NCBI GenBank assembly: GCA_947632155.1
Contig: CANROF010000011.1
Coordinates: 1-50,354 of the forward strand
Direction of reading: 5' to 3'
Length of the DNA stretch: 50,354 bases
DNA from: an uncultured Oscillospiraceae bacterium
GTDB taxonomy: Bacteria; Bacillota; Clostridia; Oscillospirales; Oscillospiraceae
In this document: in pieces, positions 23,771 to 33,900 of the stretch
How the letters are laid out: each line of letters begins with the position of its first letter
Numbering within the stretch: the stretch's first letter is position 1
Notes under the pieces: generated by a model
The model's input: only the letters and a program-made list of their open reading frames with translations
Told to the model about the DNA's origin: nothing
The model's database searches: none
Translations under genes and position numbers: made by a program

Positions 23771-25352
23771 GACGAAAAATTGGCTTGCGCGCCATATGCC
23801 CACAAAAAGGCGCCTCATACAGCTCTACGCGGCGCTTCTCTACAACGCCAACCTGAAGGGCTACATAAGCGGCGATATTTACACCGGCAAGACGAAGGCC
23901 GTCTGCGTTCCGGGCCTCAACTGCTACTCCTGCCCCGGCGCGGTGGGGGCGTGCCCTCTGGGGGCGCTGCAAAACGCCCTGGCGTCCTCGGGGAACCGCG
24001 CGCCGTACTACGTGCTGGGCATCCTCCTGCTCTTCGGCATCACATTGGGCAGGACGATCTGCGGGTATCTGTGCCCCATGGGGCTCATCCAGGAGCTTTT
24101 GCACAAGATCCCCACCCCGAAGCTGAAAAAAAGCCGGGTGACCCGGGCGCTTTCCTGGCTCAAATACATCATTCTGGCCGTTTTCGTGGTGATCATACCG
24201 CTGCAGTACGTCTCAAAGCACCTCCCGCTGCCGGCCTTCTGCAAGTATATCTGCCCCGCCGGGACTTTCGAGGGCGCCGTGGGGCTCCTGGCAAACCCGG
24301 CGAATTCCGACAAATTTTCCATGCTGAATATCCTTTTCACCAGGAAATTTGTGATCCTGGTGCTGATCTTCGGCGCGTGCGTGTTTATTTACCGCGCCTT
24401 CTGCCGCTTCCTCTGCCCCCTGGGGGCCATCTACGGGCTCTTCAACAAGATGAGCCTCGTGGGCGTCCGGGTGGAGGAGCAAAAGTGCGTCCATTGCGGC
24501 CTTTGTACCGGCCATTGCCAGATGGACATCCGGCGCGTGGGGGACCACGAGTGCATCAACTGCGCCGGGTGCGTCTCCGTCTGTCCCACCGGGGCCATAT
24601 CCCTGAGGGCCGGGAGCGTGCCCCTGGTTTCCAAGGAGAGCGCATCCGAGCCGGAGCGGGCGGGGAAGCTCCGCCGGAACCGGGCCATAGCCTGGGCGGC
24701 GGCGCTGGCGGTGCTGGCGGGAGCGCTTTTGTACTTCAACCTACCCCGCGGGACCGACGAAGCCGAAAAGACGCCGGATGTGACGGGCCCCGCCTCCGGC
24801 GGGGAGACGGATGCGCCGGACCCCGGCGACGCCGCCCCTGGGACGCTTCCCGGCGATGTGGCGGGGGAGGAGCCCGGCGAAGCGCCCGGGGAGGACCCGC
24901 CCGGCGAACCCGCCCAGCCCGCGCCCCCGGTGGGCAGCGAGGTTGGCATGACGGGCCCGGATTTCACCGTGCCCCTCTACGGCGGCGGGAGCTTCGCCTT
25001 GGCGGATACCCGGGGCAGCGTCACCGTCATCAACTTCTGGGCCACCTGGTGCGGGCCCTGCGTCAACGAGCTGCCGCACTTCCAAAGGCTCCATGAGACT
25101 TTCGGCGACGAGGTGCGCATCGTGGCGGTCCACTCCGACCTTGTCACCGACGACGTGGACGCGTTTTTGGCAAATTATGATTACACCATCCCCTTTGCCC
25201 TGGACGACAGCGGCGTCATCGCCGCCTACGGCGGCTCCGTGATGCTGCCCCAGACCATCGTACTGGACAAAAACGGCGTCATTGTCTACAATACAGTGGG
25301 CTCCGTTACGTATGAACTCTTGGAGTCCCTGGTGGAGCCGCTTTTGGATTGA
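23763..25352 (+). CDS. NapH-type 4Fe-4S membrane protein fused to TlpA
   Basis: 529 residues in three parts. Residues 1-240 are a NapH/CcoG-like membrane domain with repeated cysteine motifs (NCYSCPGAVGACPLG, CGYLCPMGL, CKYICPAG, CRFLCPLG). Residues about 242-280 hold two ferredoxin-type clusters (CVHCGLCTGHC and CINCAGCVSVCP). A membrane helix (about 312-332) and a Gly/Pro/Glu-rich linker lead to a TlpA-like thioredoxin domain (about 395-529) with WATWCGPC (about 426-433). The topology places the thioredoxin outside and the ferredoxin clusters inside, so one chain could carry electrons across the membrane. The start is TTG 23763 with GGAGTG upstream. A terminator follows. Confidence 0.88.
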   Translation: MDKTKNWLARHMPTKRRLIQLYAALLYNANLKGYISGDIYTGKTKAVCVPGLNCYSCPGAVGACPLGALQNALASSGNRAPYYVLGILLLFGITLGRTICGYLCPMGLIQELLHKIPTPKLKKSRVTRALSWLKYIILAVFVVIIPLQYVSKHLPLPAFCKYICPAGTFEGAVGLLANPANSDKFSMLNILFTRKFVILVLIFGACVFIYRAFCRFLCPLGAIYGLFNKMSLVGVRVEEQKCVHCGLCTGHCQMDIRRVGDHECINCAGCVSVCPTGAISLRAGSVPLVSKESASEPERAGKLRRNRAIAWAAALAVLAGALLYFNLPRGTDEAEKTPDVTGPASGGETDAPDPGDAAPGTLPGDVAGEEPGEAPGEDPPGEPAQPAPPVGSEVGMTGPDFTVPLYGGGSFALADTRGSVTVINFWATWCGPCVNELPHFQRLHETFGDEVRIVAVHSDLVTDDVDAFLANYDYTIPFALDDSGVIAAYGGSVMLPQTIVLDKNGVIVYNTVGSVTYELLESLVEPLLD

Positions 25353-25371
25353 CCCTTAAATCCGTGTATTC

Positions 25372-25412
25372 CTGGCTCGAGGGCCCGTCAGGGCTTTCGA
25401 GCCAGATTTGTC
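25372..25412 (+). terminator. Terminator after the redox operon
   Basis: Stem CTGGCTCGA (25372-25380) with TCGAGCCAG (25397-25405), an inner GCCC-GTCA-GGGC hairpin, then ATTTGTC. It starts 20 bp after the stop codon. Confidence 0.7.
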
Positions 25413-25486
25413 ATAAAAACGCCAACCGGCTGTCCCGTGGGACAGGGAAACAAAGTGGACCGAGGGGCAAGACGATACCATTTGCC

Positions 25487-25523
25487 CGCCGCTCGGTTTG
25501 AGCTTTTAATCAGGGATTAGTAT
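25487..25523 (+). repeat. Solo right end of the MITE-like element
   Basis: 37 bp identical to the right end (16841-16877) of the 258-bp element. No left end is visible upstream; the preceding 70 bp do not match the element interior. It marks the upstream edge of the two-component/pilus cluster. Confidence 0.75.
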
Positions 25524-25539
25524 TATAGAACGATAGCTT

Positions 25540-25584
25540 TGCCGGACAAATTTCCGAAAGGGAATGTCCGGCATTGTTTTTTTC
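25540..25584 (+). terminator. Terminator-like hairpin upstream of the two-component genes
   Basis: Stem TGCCGGACA (25540-25548) with TGTCCGGCA (25565-25573), a partly paired loop, then TTGTTTTTTT. No gene reads directly into it, so it may belong to a lost gene or insulate the pilus cluster from upstream read-through. Confidence 0.65.
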
Positions 25585-25626
25585 TGCGCTCCTCACAGTC
25601 GGGTTATCATAAGGCGGCATTACAGA

Positions 25627-25656
25627 AAAGTCAGGTTTGATTCCGTAAACGTCAGG
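25627..25656 (+). promoter_or_regulatory. Candidate LytTR binding site (tandem direct repeat)
   Basis: GTCAGG occurs at 25630-25635 and 25651-25656 in similar A-rich contexts (AAAGTCAGG and AACGTCAGG). The 21-bp period is the spacing of LytTR-regulator sites, and the pair ends 9 bp before the -35 box. Inferred from pattern and position only. Confidence 0.4.
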
Positions 25657-25665
25657 GGCGGCGCG

Positions 25666-25694
25666 TTGAAGACGCGGGGGAAAAGAAGTAAAAT
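25666..25694 (+). promoter_or_regulatory. Candidate promoter of the two-component/pilus operon
   Basis: TTGAAG (25666-25671), 17-bp spacer, TAAAAT (25689-25694). The weak -35 fits activator dependence. Confidence 0.45.
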
Positions 25695-25714
25695 TATAAG
25701 GAACCATCGTGGGC

Positions 25715-25777
25715 ATGATGATCATCATAGGTATGATAATAGGTGTCCGGCTGTGTAGGAGAGATATATGCGCATAG
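25715..25777 (+). CDS. Possible 20-residue hydrophobic leader peptide
   Basis: A short frame, MMIIIGMIIG followed by a basic Cys-containing end, that stops 10 bp inside the response-regulator gene. AAGGAA lies 11 nt before its ATG, but the predicted transcript starts almost at that box. It could be a coupling leader, a tiny membrane peptide or chance. Confidence 0.2.
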   Translation: MMIIIGMIIGVRLCRRDICA

Positions 25778-26496
25778 CGATTTGTGACGACGATCAGAGA
25801 GAGCAGGAGCAACTGGAACAGGCGCTGCGGGGCTGGGACCCGACACGGAGCGAGGAGAAATATTATGACGGAGCCGCTCTGCTGGAGGCGGCGGCCAGAC
25901 AGCCCTGCTTTGACATCGTATTCCTGGACATCTATATGCCCGGCGAGAACGGTATCGACATCGCCAAGTCCCTGCGAGAGATCTCGCCGGAGACGGGGAT
26001 CGCGTTCGTCACCACCAGCAGGGAACATGCGGTGGACGCTTTTTCTCTGTATGCGCTGCATTATCTGGTCAAGCCGGTGACCACCGAGGGCGTGGTGGAG
26101 ACGTTCCGGCGCCTGACAGAGCTTCGGGCTAAACAGAGGAAGAAGATCTCCTTTGCGGTGGGATCGGACAGACACACGGTATATCTCGATCAGGTCTGTA
26201 TGCTTGAGAATGACGATCACGGGGTGAATGTCTCTCTGGCTGATGGGCGAAGGCTGAAGGTGTGGACGTCCTTTACAGAGATGGAACAGAAGCTGGATGG
26301 GAGCTTTTTGAAGATCAACCGGGGAATCATCGTCAATATGGACTACATCGTGCATATGGGAACAAGCACATGCAGCCTCAGGGACGGAAGCCGGCTGCCC
26401 ATCGCCGTGCGGCGGAGCGCAGCTATCCGCGCCGCCTACGATGATTATGTGTTTGATCAGCTTTCCCGGAGAAAGGACATGGGAGGCAGGCCGTGA
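25768..26496 (+). CDS. LytTR-family response regulator
   Basis: 242 residues: a receiver domain (1-120) with acidic pocket CDDD (7-9), phospho-acceptor D54 in VFLDIYMPGENG and the conserved lysine in YLVKPV, followed by a LytTR DNA-binding domain (about 140-240; LKINRGIIVNMDYI, typical of AgrA/VirR). It should bind tandem direct repeats upstream of target promoters. TAGGAGAG precedes the ATG. Its stop overlaps the kinase start (GTGA). The pilus genes follow the kinase after 56 bp, so they are the obvious targets. Confidence 0.93.
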   Translation: MRIAICDDDQREQEQLEQALRGWDPTRSEEKYYDGAALLEAAARQPCFDIVFLDIYMPGENGIDIAKSLREISPETGIAFVTTSREHAVDAFSLYALHYLVKPVTTEGVVETFRRLTELRAKQRKKISFAVGSDRHTVYLDQVCMLENDDHGVNVSLADGRRLKVWTSFTEMEQKLDGSFLKINRGIIVNMDYIVHMGTSTCSLRDGSRLPIAVRRSAAIRAAYDDYVFDQLSRRKDMGGRP

Positions 26497-27875
26497 CCGT
26501 GTTTCTGCGTAACGCAGCCGGCTTTTTTGTCCAGGTCTTCCCATGTATACTGATGGTTTTTCTGCCCTTTCCCCGGGAAGCGTATCGGTTTTGGCGCAAG
26601 TATGTCCTTATCGGCATAACGGCTACGGCGCTGGCGCTGGCGGCACTGTTTCCGGCGGTGATGTACGCCGCGGCAAATTGGAATCTGGCGCTCTCCGCCA
26701 ATCTTTTTATGCTCACCACCATTTCGCTTACCCTGGCCGCCGAGATCTGGCTCGTGCGGGAGGCCGGGGTCAAGAAGATCATGACAGTTCTTGCGGTACT
26801 GTTTTACGGGGCGTCCCAGTACTGGCTGGTGAATGTGCTCATTGGCATCCTGGCGGGGCGCCTGCCGTTCTCGCTGGAACGGGAGAGCTGGGCCGTGTAT
26901 TCCCCCTGCGGACTGGCGATGTACGCGGCCACGGCCGCCGCGCTGCTGCCGCTGATGGTCCTCTTTGTGATCCGGCCCATGGGAGGGTATCTCCGGGAAG
27001 TGGAGACGAAGGAGACGCGGAAGGAGTTCCTCGTTCTGCTTGTGTCCACAGCCACTTTCCTCGCCATGATCGTGAGTGCGGACATGGATTACTATACTGG
27101 GGCCGGGGCCCGGGTGTACCTGCAGAAGCTGCCGCTGTTTCTGACTGTGCTGCTGGATCAGATGCTGATCTACTGGCTGATCTGCCGGGAGTCGGAGCGG
27201 CGCAAGCGGGATAATGAGCACCGGCGGGCCATGGAGATACAGCAGATACAATATGAAAAGATCGTCGGAGATATGGAAAATACCCGCCGGATGCGCCATG
27301 ACCTCCGCCACCATTACAGCGCCCTGAACGAGATGCTCTGCAAGGGCCAGATAGAGCAGATGAAGGACTATCTTGCCCAAGTGCTTGAGGCCGCCTCAAG
27401 CCGGATGAACGAGGTCTATTGCGGGGACATGGTGGTAAACGGACTCTTGCAGTACTACGCGGGTCTGGCCAGGGACCAGGGCATACGGTGTGATATCCAG
27501 GCCGAGTGCGATGCGGTGGCGGTCGATGCCGCGGATCTGACGGTGCTGTTTGGAAACGCCATGGAGAACGCCATCAACGCCTGTAGGAAGAGCACGGGTG
27601 AGAGATGGATCAGCGTGCGTGTGGGCACGGTACAGGGCTCCCTGGCCATTGAAATATCCAACGCCTGCAGGGGCGTGCGTCTCAACCGCGGTATCCCGAC
27701 AGAGGACGGCTTCCTGCCGGCGGAGGCATTTTTGAGCGACAGGGCCGACGGCGGATACGGACTGCGGAGCATCGCGCAGACCACGCAAAAATACGACGGC
27801 AGCGCTAAGTTCCGCTATAACGCCGAGAGACAGATCTTCACGGCGCGCATCCGGATGAATATGCGTTCGCAATAG
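26493..27875 (+). CDS. GHKL-domain sensor histidine kinase
   Basis: 460 residues. The N-terminal half has about six membrane helices, as in AgrC-like sensors. A coiled segment leads to the phospho-histidine region RMRHDLRHHYSALNEML (about 265-281) and a HATPase_c_5 (GHKL) domain with N-box NAMENAINAC (about 355) and GGYGLRSI. GTG start at 26493 with GGGAGG upstream; it overlaps the response-regulator stop. The signal is unknown; no autoinducer-peptide gene is recognisable apart from a doubtful 20-residue frame upstream. Confidence 0.9.
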   Translation: MTVFLRNAAGFFVQVFPCILMVFLPFPREAYRFWRKYVLIGITATALALAALFPAVMYAAANWNLALSANLFMLTTISLTLAAEIWLVREAGVKKIMTVLAVLFYGASQYWLVNVLIGILAGRLPFSLERESWAVYSPCGLAMYAATAAALLPLMVLFVIRPMGGYLREVETKETRKEFLVLLVSTATFLAMIVSADMDYYTGAGARVYLQKLPLFLTVLLDQMLIYWLICRESERRKRDNEHRRAMEIQQIQYEKIVGDMENTRRMRHDLRHHYSALNEMLCKGQIEQMKDYLAQVLEAASSRMNEVYCGDMVVNGLLQYYAGLARDQGIRCDIQAECDAVAVDAADLTVLFGNAMENAINACRKSTGERWISVRVGTVQGSLAIEISNACRGVRLNRGIPTEDGFLPAEAFLSDRADGGYGLRSIAQTTQKYDGSAKFRYNAERQIFTARIRMNMRSQ

Positions 27876-27931
27876 GCAGACCGTATATCGGCCGGGAGGA
27901 GCGGTCCTTTCAAGGGGAGGAGGGAATCGGC

Positions 27932-30900
27932 ATGATCCGGAAGAACAGAAGAGCGCAGGGCGGCTTTACGCTGATCGAGGCCATCCTCTCGATAGCGATC
28001 CTAATCGTGCTGATGGCGGTATCGGTGACGGGCGCCATTCTGTACCGCAGCTACCTGAAGATCACGGAGCTGGACAACGCCGCCCGGGAGATCTATCTGG
28101 CAGCCCAGAACCGGGCCGTTCTGCTCAGCAACCGCAGCGCCCTCCGGCCGCTGCTGGTCAGGGCCGACAATCAATTGCCGCCCGAGACGGCGAACGAGCC
28201 GGCATACTATTATATCAGCGACGAGGACGCCCGGTTGTCCCAACTGCTCCCCAGCGGGACCGTGGATCCCGCGCTGCTGGACGGATCGTTCTATATCGTC
28301 TATGAACCGGAGAGCGGCAGCGTCACAGACGTATTTTTCCAGCAGGGCGCCGAATTCACGCTTCCCAACGGATCGAATTTCAATACATATTATTCCGGCC
28401 GGTCTTACCGGGAGAAAAACGCCCGCCGGCAGGCCGAGCCCATGACCGGATGGTACAGCGGAGATCCCGGCGAGGACGGTGACGCCGTCACCTTGCAGCC
28501 GCCGGATATCATCATCTACAACGAGGATACCCTCCGGGCGGAGATCAGGTGGTGGGTCCCCAGGGTCCTCAGCGACCGGGAAAATGACATCACCCTGAAG
28601 GTGTCCGTCACTTACGGCGAGGAGGGCAGCGAAACCACCGTCACCCTGGGCGAGGCGAGGCGCGTCAGCCAGGACAAGAGAATCGACGGTACCTCCGTCA
28701 CCCACACGGACGTTTATCTGCTGGACAGCCTTTTTGAGCACTATCAGTTCAAGGATCTGTTCACATCTCCGGGCGAAGAGCTGGGAGGTCCGTTTACCCT
28801 GACGGCGGAGGTATCCTACACCGGCAGCGAGGACCTGCAGATCAACCCCGGCCGGGACTCTGAGACGGACAACAGCCTTTTTGCAAAGGATAGCACCGAT
28901 ACTACCGCCAACATCGCCTATATGCGCCACCTGCAGAATCTGCACCGGGACTTCTCTGGAGTTAGCAGTACGATCACTTACGCTGTGCAGACCAGGGCCA
29001 TCGAGAACCCCTCGCTGCCGGAGAGTTATGATGGGACGGGCGTGCCGGAGGGGACGGCGCCGTATCACTTTATCCCCATCCGGAACGACCACCTGACGGC
29101 CTATGACGGCGACCGGTGGGAGATTCGCCGCCTTCTCATCAAGACAGAGGGCAACGCCGGACTTTTTGACAACTGCGTCAACACTCTAACAGACGTGCGG
29201 CTGATGAATCCGACGGTCCAGGGAGAAGGATGCGTTGGGACGCTCTGCGCCCGGGCGAAGACGGGGACGGTAATCACCGGCTGTCAGAGCTACTGGATGG
29301 TGGACGACGCCAGCCAGATGGATCTGCGCTACCTGCTGGGTACGGCGGAGAAGAATACATATGATCTCGATGATCACGCGGTCGAAGGCAAAATCGCCGG
29401 CGGCATTGTTGGAGCGGGTGAAGACCTCACCATCATCTCCAGCTCCGCCTCTGCCACTGTCAGCGGGACTACTGCCGCCGGCGGCCTTGTGGGGCAGGCC
29501 GGTAGCCTCACCCTCCGAAACTCCTATGCCGACTGCTACCTGACCGGCGGCAGCGGGGCCGGGCTTGTAGGCGAGCTGAGTGGCGGCGATAACACCTTCA
29601 CCAACGTATACGCCGTCGGATTCATCTCCAACAAAGGCTCCGCCGCGGGGCTGTACCTGGGTCAAGGGACCGCGGAAGTCCACAACAGCTATGCCGCCAT
29701 GGGCTACAACGACAGGGGCCAGGAGGACAATAGGAGCATCCTGCCGCTGGCCAGCGGCGGCTCCTTTGACGTTGACGATCACGTATACTATCTCAAGCTG
29801 AATTTCATGTCGGACAGCAACGCCGGCGGCACGGGTCTGGACAGTGCCGGGCTGACGAAGCTGATCGATGAGGGGGCTATCCCGGACTTTGTCAAAAAGG
29901 GCGCGTCCTCCAACCGGGCCTACAATCTGCGGGCGGAGATGGCCCTCACCAGCTATCCCTATCCAGGTCTGGAGGGGATGACCCATTACGGCGACTGGCC
30001 GGACATCCTGCAGATCAACAGCCTGGTCTACTGGGAGAACTATGAAAAGAACGGGGATTACACCGGCATCTACGGCGGCAACGCCAATTTGCTGCGCGAT
30101 GATCTCGGCGTCGTCATTGACGACGGCTACGCCGTGGTGCTGGACCAGGCCCGCGTGGAAGCTCTTGACGGCGCCGTCACCGTCGTGTACGAGCCGGATT
30201 CCGCTCCGAAGTCCGAGGTGAAATACAGCGCCGATGGAAGCAATGGCGCCGAGAAGCTGGTCCTCATCCATGCCAGCATCGGCGGTGTAGACGGGAGCTA
30301 TTATCTGGCGAAGCTTCCCACGGCGCTGGTGAACACGGATACCGGCGTACCCGGGTTTTACCAGAAGATCGTCATCACACCCACCCCCGGCGGGGATAGC
30401 AGCGGTACCCAGTCCGTATCGGATACATATTACTACTGCCCCCACTTCGCCAACACCGCCCTGGCGGCGGAGGCGGACCGGGCGCCCGATCCCCCCGCCT
30501 CCGTGGCTGTGCGCTCGGCCCGGCACCTGTATCATCTCAGCCACCTGGGCGTCTATTCCAACAACACCGCCGCCAACTGCAGCTACACCTTCGTGCAGCA
30601 GATGGACATCGACTACAGCAAGTATGAGGGCAGCTTTGACGCGGCCGGGACACGGTATGACGGTCTTCATCAGCGCCCCATCGGGGATTCGGAAAAGGAC
30701 TATGTCTTTTCGGAGGTATACGACGGCGGCGGCCATACCGTCAGCAACGTACCGCTGGAACCGGGGACCGGGGCTTACACGGGGCTGTTCGGCTCCAACA
30801 GCGGCTCCATCCTGAATACCGTCTTTTTGGGCAGCGGTGAGGACAATCCCCCTCTGGAGCTGACCGTCAGCGCCTCCTCCATCAGTGAAACCAAATACGT

Positions 30901-33900
30901 GGGCAGCCTGGCCGGCCGAAACAGCGGCGTGATTCGCAACTGCGCCGCGGCCTATGTGAAGCTGACCCTGAACGCTTATGGCTATTCCACCATTGTGGCC
31001 GGCGGCCTGGTGGGCGTCAACAGCGGCCAGATATCCCGGTGTTCCGCCGCCACCGACGGTATCACCCTGAAATCCACGAACTCCAACGGCTATGTGGGCG
31101 GCTTCACGGGGCAAAACGCCTCCGGCGGCTCTATCGACAGATGCTACGCCCTGGCCGCTATAGCGGCGGACGGCGGCACCGGCATCGGCACCACGGATCG
31201 CGTCAAGGTGGTCGCCGCGGGGTTTGCCGCGGAGAACCGGGGCAACCTGTCCGACTCCTACGCCGCGGCGGACCTGTCCGTGAGCCGGGGGGCCGTGTCC
31301 CACGCCTTCTGCCCGGGTCTGTCCGTGAACTGCTGTTATCTCAACAGCGGCAACTTCGTCTATGTGGACAACAAGCTGTTCAGTATCCAGAACGACCCGG
31401 CCCAGGACATTGCCACGGCCCTCGTCTGGGATAAGCTGAAGACGCCGGGTGGGCCGGAAAACCCGCTGCAGGGCTTCACCGCCGGCAGCGGCGGCGCCAG
31501 TGAGAGCGGCCATGTCCTGCCCTGCATCGTCACTGACAGCAGCGGCCGGCCGCGTCATTACGGCAACACCATCACCGCCCTAAAGCTGGGAGCGGTGGGG
31601 ATGTACTACTGGGAGCACGAGGACGGCGGCAACGGCGGTTATCACTTCAGCGTCGTCACCATCAACACCGTCACCAGGACCGTCAGCGAGTACTCCACCC
31701 TCTGCACCAACCACGCCGACGGCGGCGTGATCGACGAGTACGGTTATGGGTATTTCTGGGCCGGCGAGGAAAATTTGACGTTTACTAATCACAGTATAGT
31801 GCTGCCGGGCGCCCAGAACGCAGAGGCCGCTTCGGCGCTGCGAAAGCTGATGAACAACGACCGGTACCATTTCGCCGCCTACACCACCGTCAAAGCTCCC
31901 TACGATAAAAGCACCCCCAGCACCTATATCAACGGTACCGACGTATCCGGCACCTGGTCCTTTGCGGTGGGCGGAAACACCTTTACCTTTACGGTGAATC
32001 CCTTCTTTGCCGACGCCTTCGCCCTGATGAGCGGTGTTTCCGGCTATGAGAACGAGTTGAAGACCCACATTGAAATGCCGGGGACAGAGAATCATCCCTT
32101 CGGCGTGCGCGCCGTGGCCCAGTTGCAGTTGATCAACTGGAACGATACCACTAAGAATTGCTCGACCGCGTTTTATGCCGCAACACAGGGCAGCAACGAT
32201 GCGTTTCCCTATTTGCAAAAAAAAGGTTCTTCCAGCGCGTCGTTTGTCTGGAAACAGAGTCACGATCTGGATGGGCGCGGCGTGACCTTCCAGCCTATCG
32301 CCGCCTTTATTGACAATTGCAAGGGTCAAAATGATGTTGCACCCTTGAGCGGTTGGTTTGGAGGGACGTATAATGGCTCCGACTATACCATCAAGAATCT
32401 CCAAATCGTATGCTCCGCCCAGCAGGAGAACACGGTGGGCCTGTTCGGCGTCACGCTGGATGCCCAACTGGAACACATCGTCCTTTTCTCGGACAGAGGA
32501 AACTCTGTCGTTTTGGAAAACAGCAAACGTCTTAATGAAGACAATAGTATAGCTCCCAAAAAGAGTTCCTGGTACGCCGTGGGTAGCATAGTGGGGCTGG
32601 CGATTCAGTCCGGCAACGGGCGTACTATCTCCAACTGTTCTGCGGCGGGATACACAGTGGACGTCCAGGCCCGTTATATCGGCTATGGCGGCGGCGGTGT
32701 GGGCGGTCTGGTGGGCATCTGCAACATGCAGCTCTCCCATTGCACGGCTTACACTACCGTCAAAATCACCAATCCCGGCGAGAATACTTTTAAGGGGACC
32801 AGAACTGTCCGTGTGGGCGGCCTGGCCGGCACGGCCCGGTACGCAAACAGCATCCAATACTGCTATGCCGGGGGTACTATTGACCTTGGTTCGCGTGACC
32901 TTGGTTCGCGGGACGACATACGGATCAGTGCGGGTGGCCTGTTCGGCGGCGTATTCGTTAAGAACATAAGCTGGGATGATGATTCTGAATCGGATATCCC
33001 TCCCGAAGCCAACAGTGTTACCGTTTCTAACAGCTACTCCTATGTTGATCTCCCAGCCAAGGACAAGGCATGGAAAATCTATGGTTTGGGTGGCCCCGCA
33101 GATTTGGACAATAATACCGCAAATACCGCACAAGTTTTTTTCAACAACTGTTATTATCTCAAGGACCTGGCCCCCGAGAAGCCTGAAGACGACCCCGACG
33201 GCGTGACTGGCCTGCAATTCAGCGAGATGGACGTCAGCGACCCGGAAAGACAGAGTTTCCTTACCAAGCTCAACAGCGGCGGGGCCGGATTCGGCGCCGT
33301 CACCACCACGGCGGACGGGCAGAACATCGACGGCAAGTACAGCTACAGCACCGCCCCCGAGCTCCAGGGCCTGAACTATCCCTTCCCCACCATCCTGTCC
33401 ATGAACGACGGCGGCCGCACGGTCAACGTCCACTACGGCGACTGGCCTTTGGGCGGCATAGAGCGGGCGGACGGCAGCGGCCCGGTGCGGGTAGACCTGT
33501 TCGCGGATTACCGGCCGGTCCGGGAGTCCGGCGCTCTCCCCGAGGAGGAGTACGCCGCCTATCAGGATGTGGACCTGTGGCTCTCCGAGCTGCTGACGAA
33601 GGCGTATCCCCACGGAAAGCTTGAACTGGCGGAGCTGGATGAGGAGAGCGCAAAGGTCTGCGGGGCAGAACTGCTGAATCCGTCGGCGGACCCGTCGGTC
33701 CAGGAGCCGGGCGAAATGATCCTGCGTATCACCGGCTTGGCCCGCGGCTCGGCTAAGGTCACCGTAAAGTATATGGACGGAGATAAAGAGCTGGCGTCCA
33801 TCGACATCCCCGTAGATGTGGCGGCGGAGCTTCAACTGGCGCCCCGGGTGCTCACGTCCATAGAGGGCGCTGACCCGCCGGAGACGAAGGCCGTTCTCGC

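Noticed and set aside
25430-25486. A left half of a second complete MITE copy before the solo right end
   Set aside because: The sequence does not match the interior or left terminus of the element at 16620; only the last 37 bp are shared.
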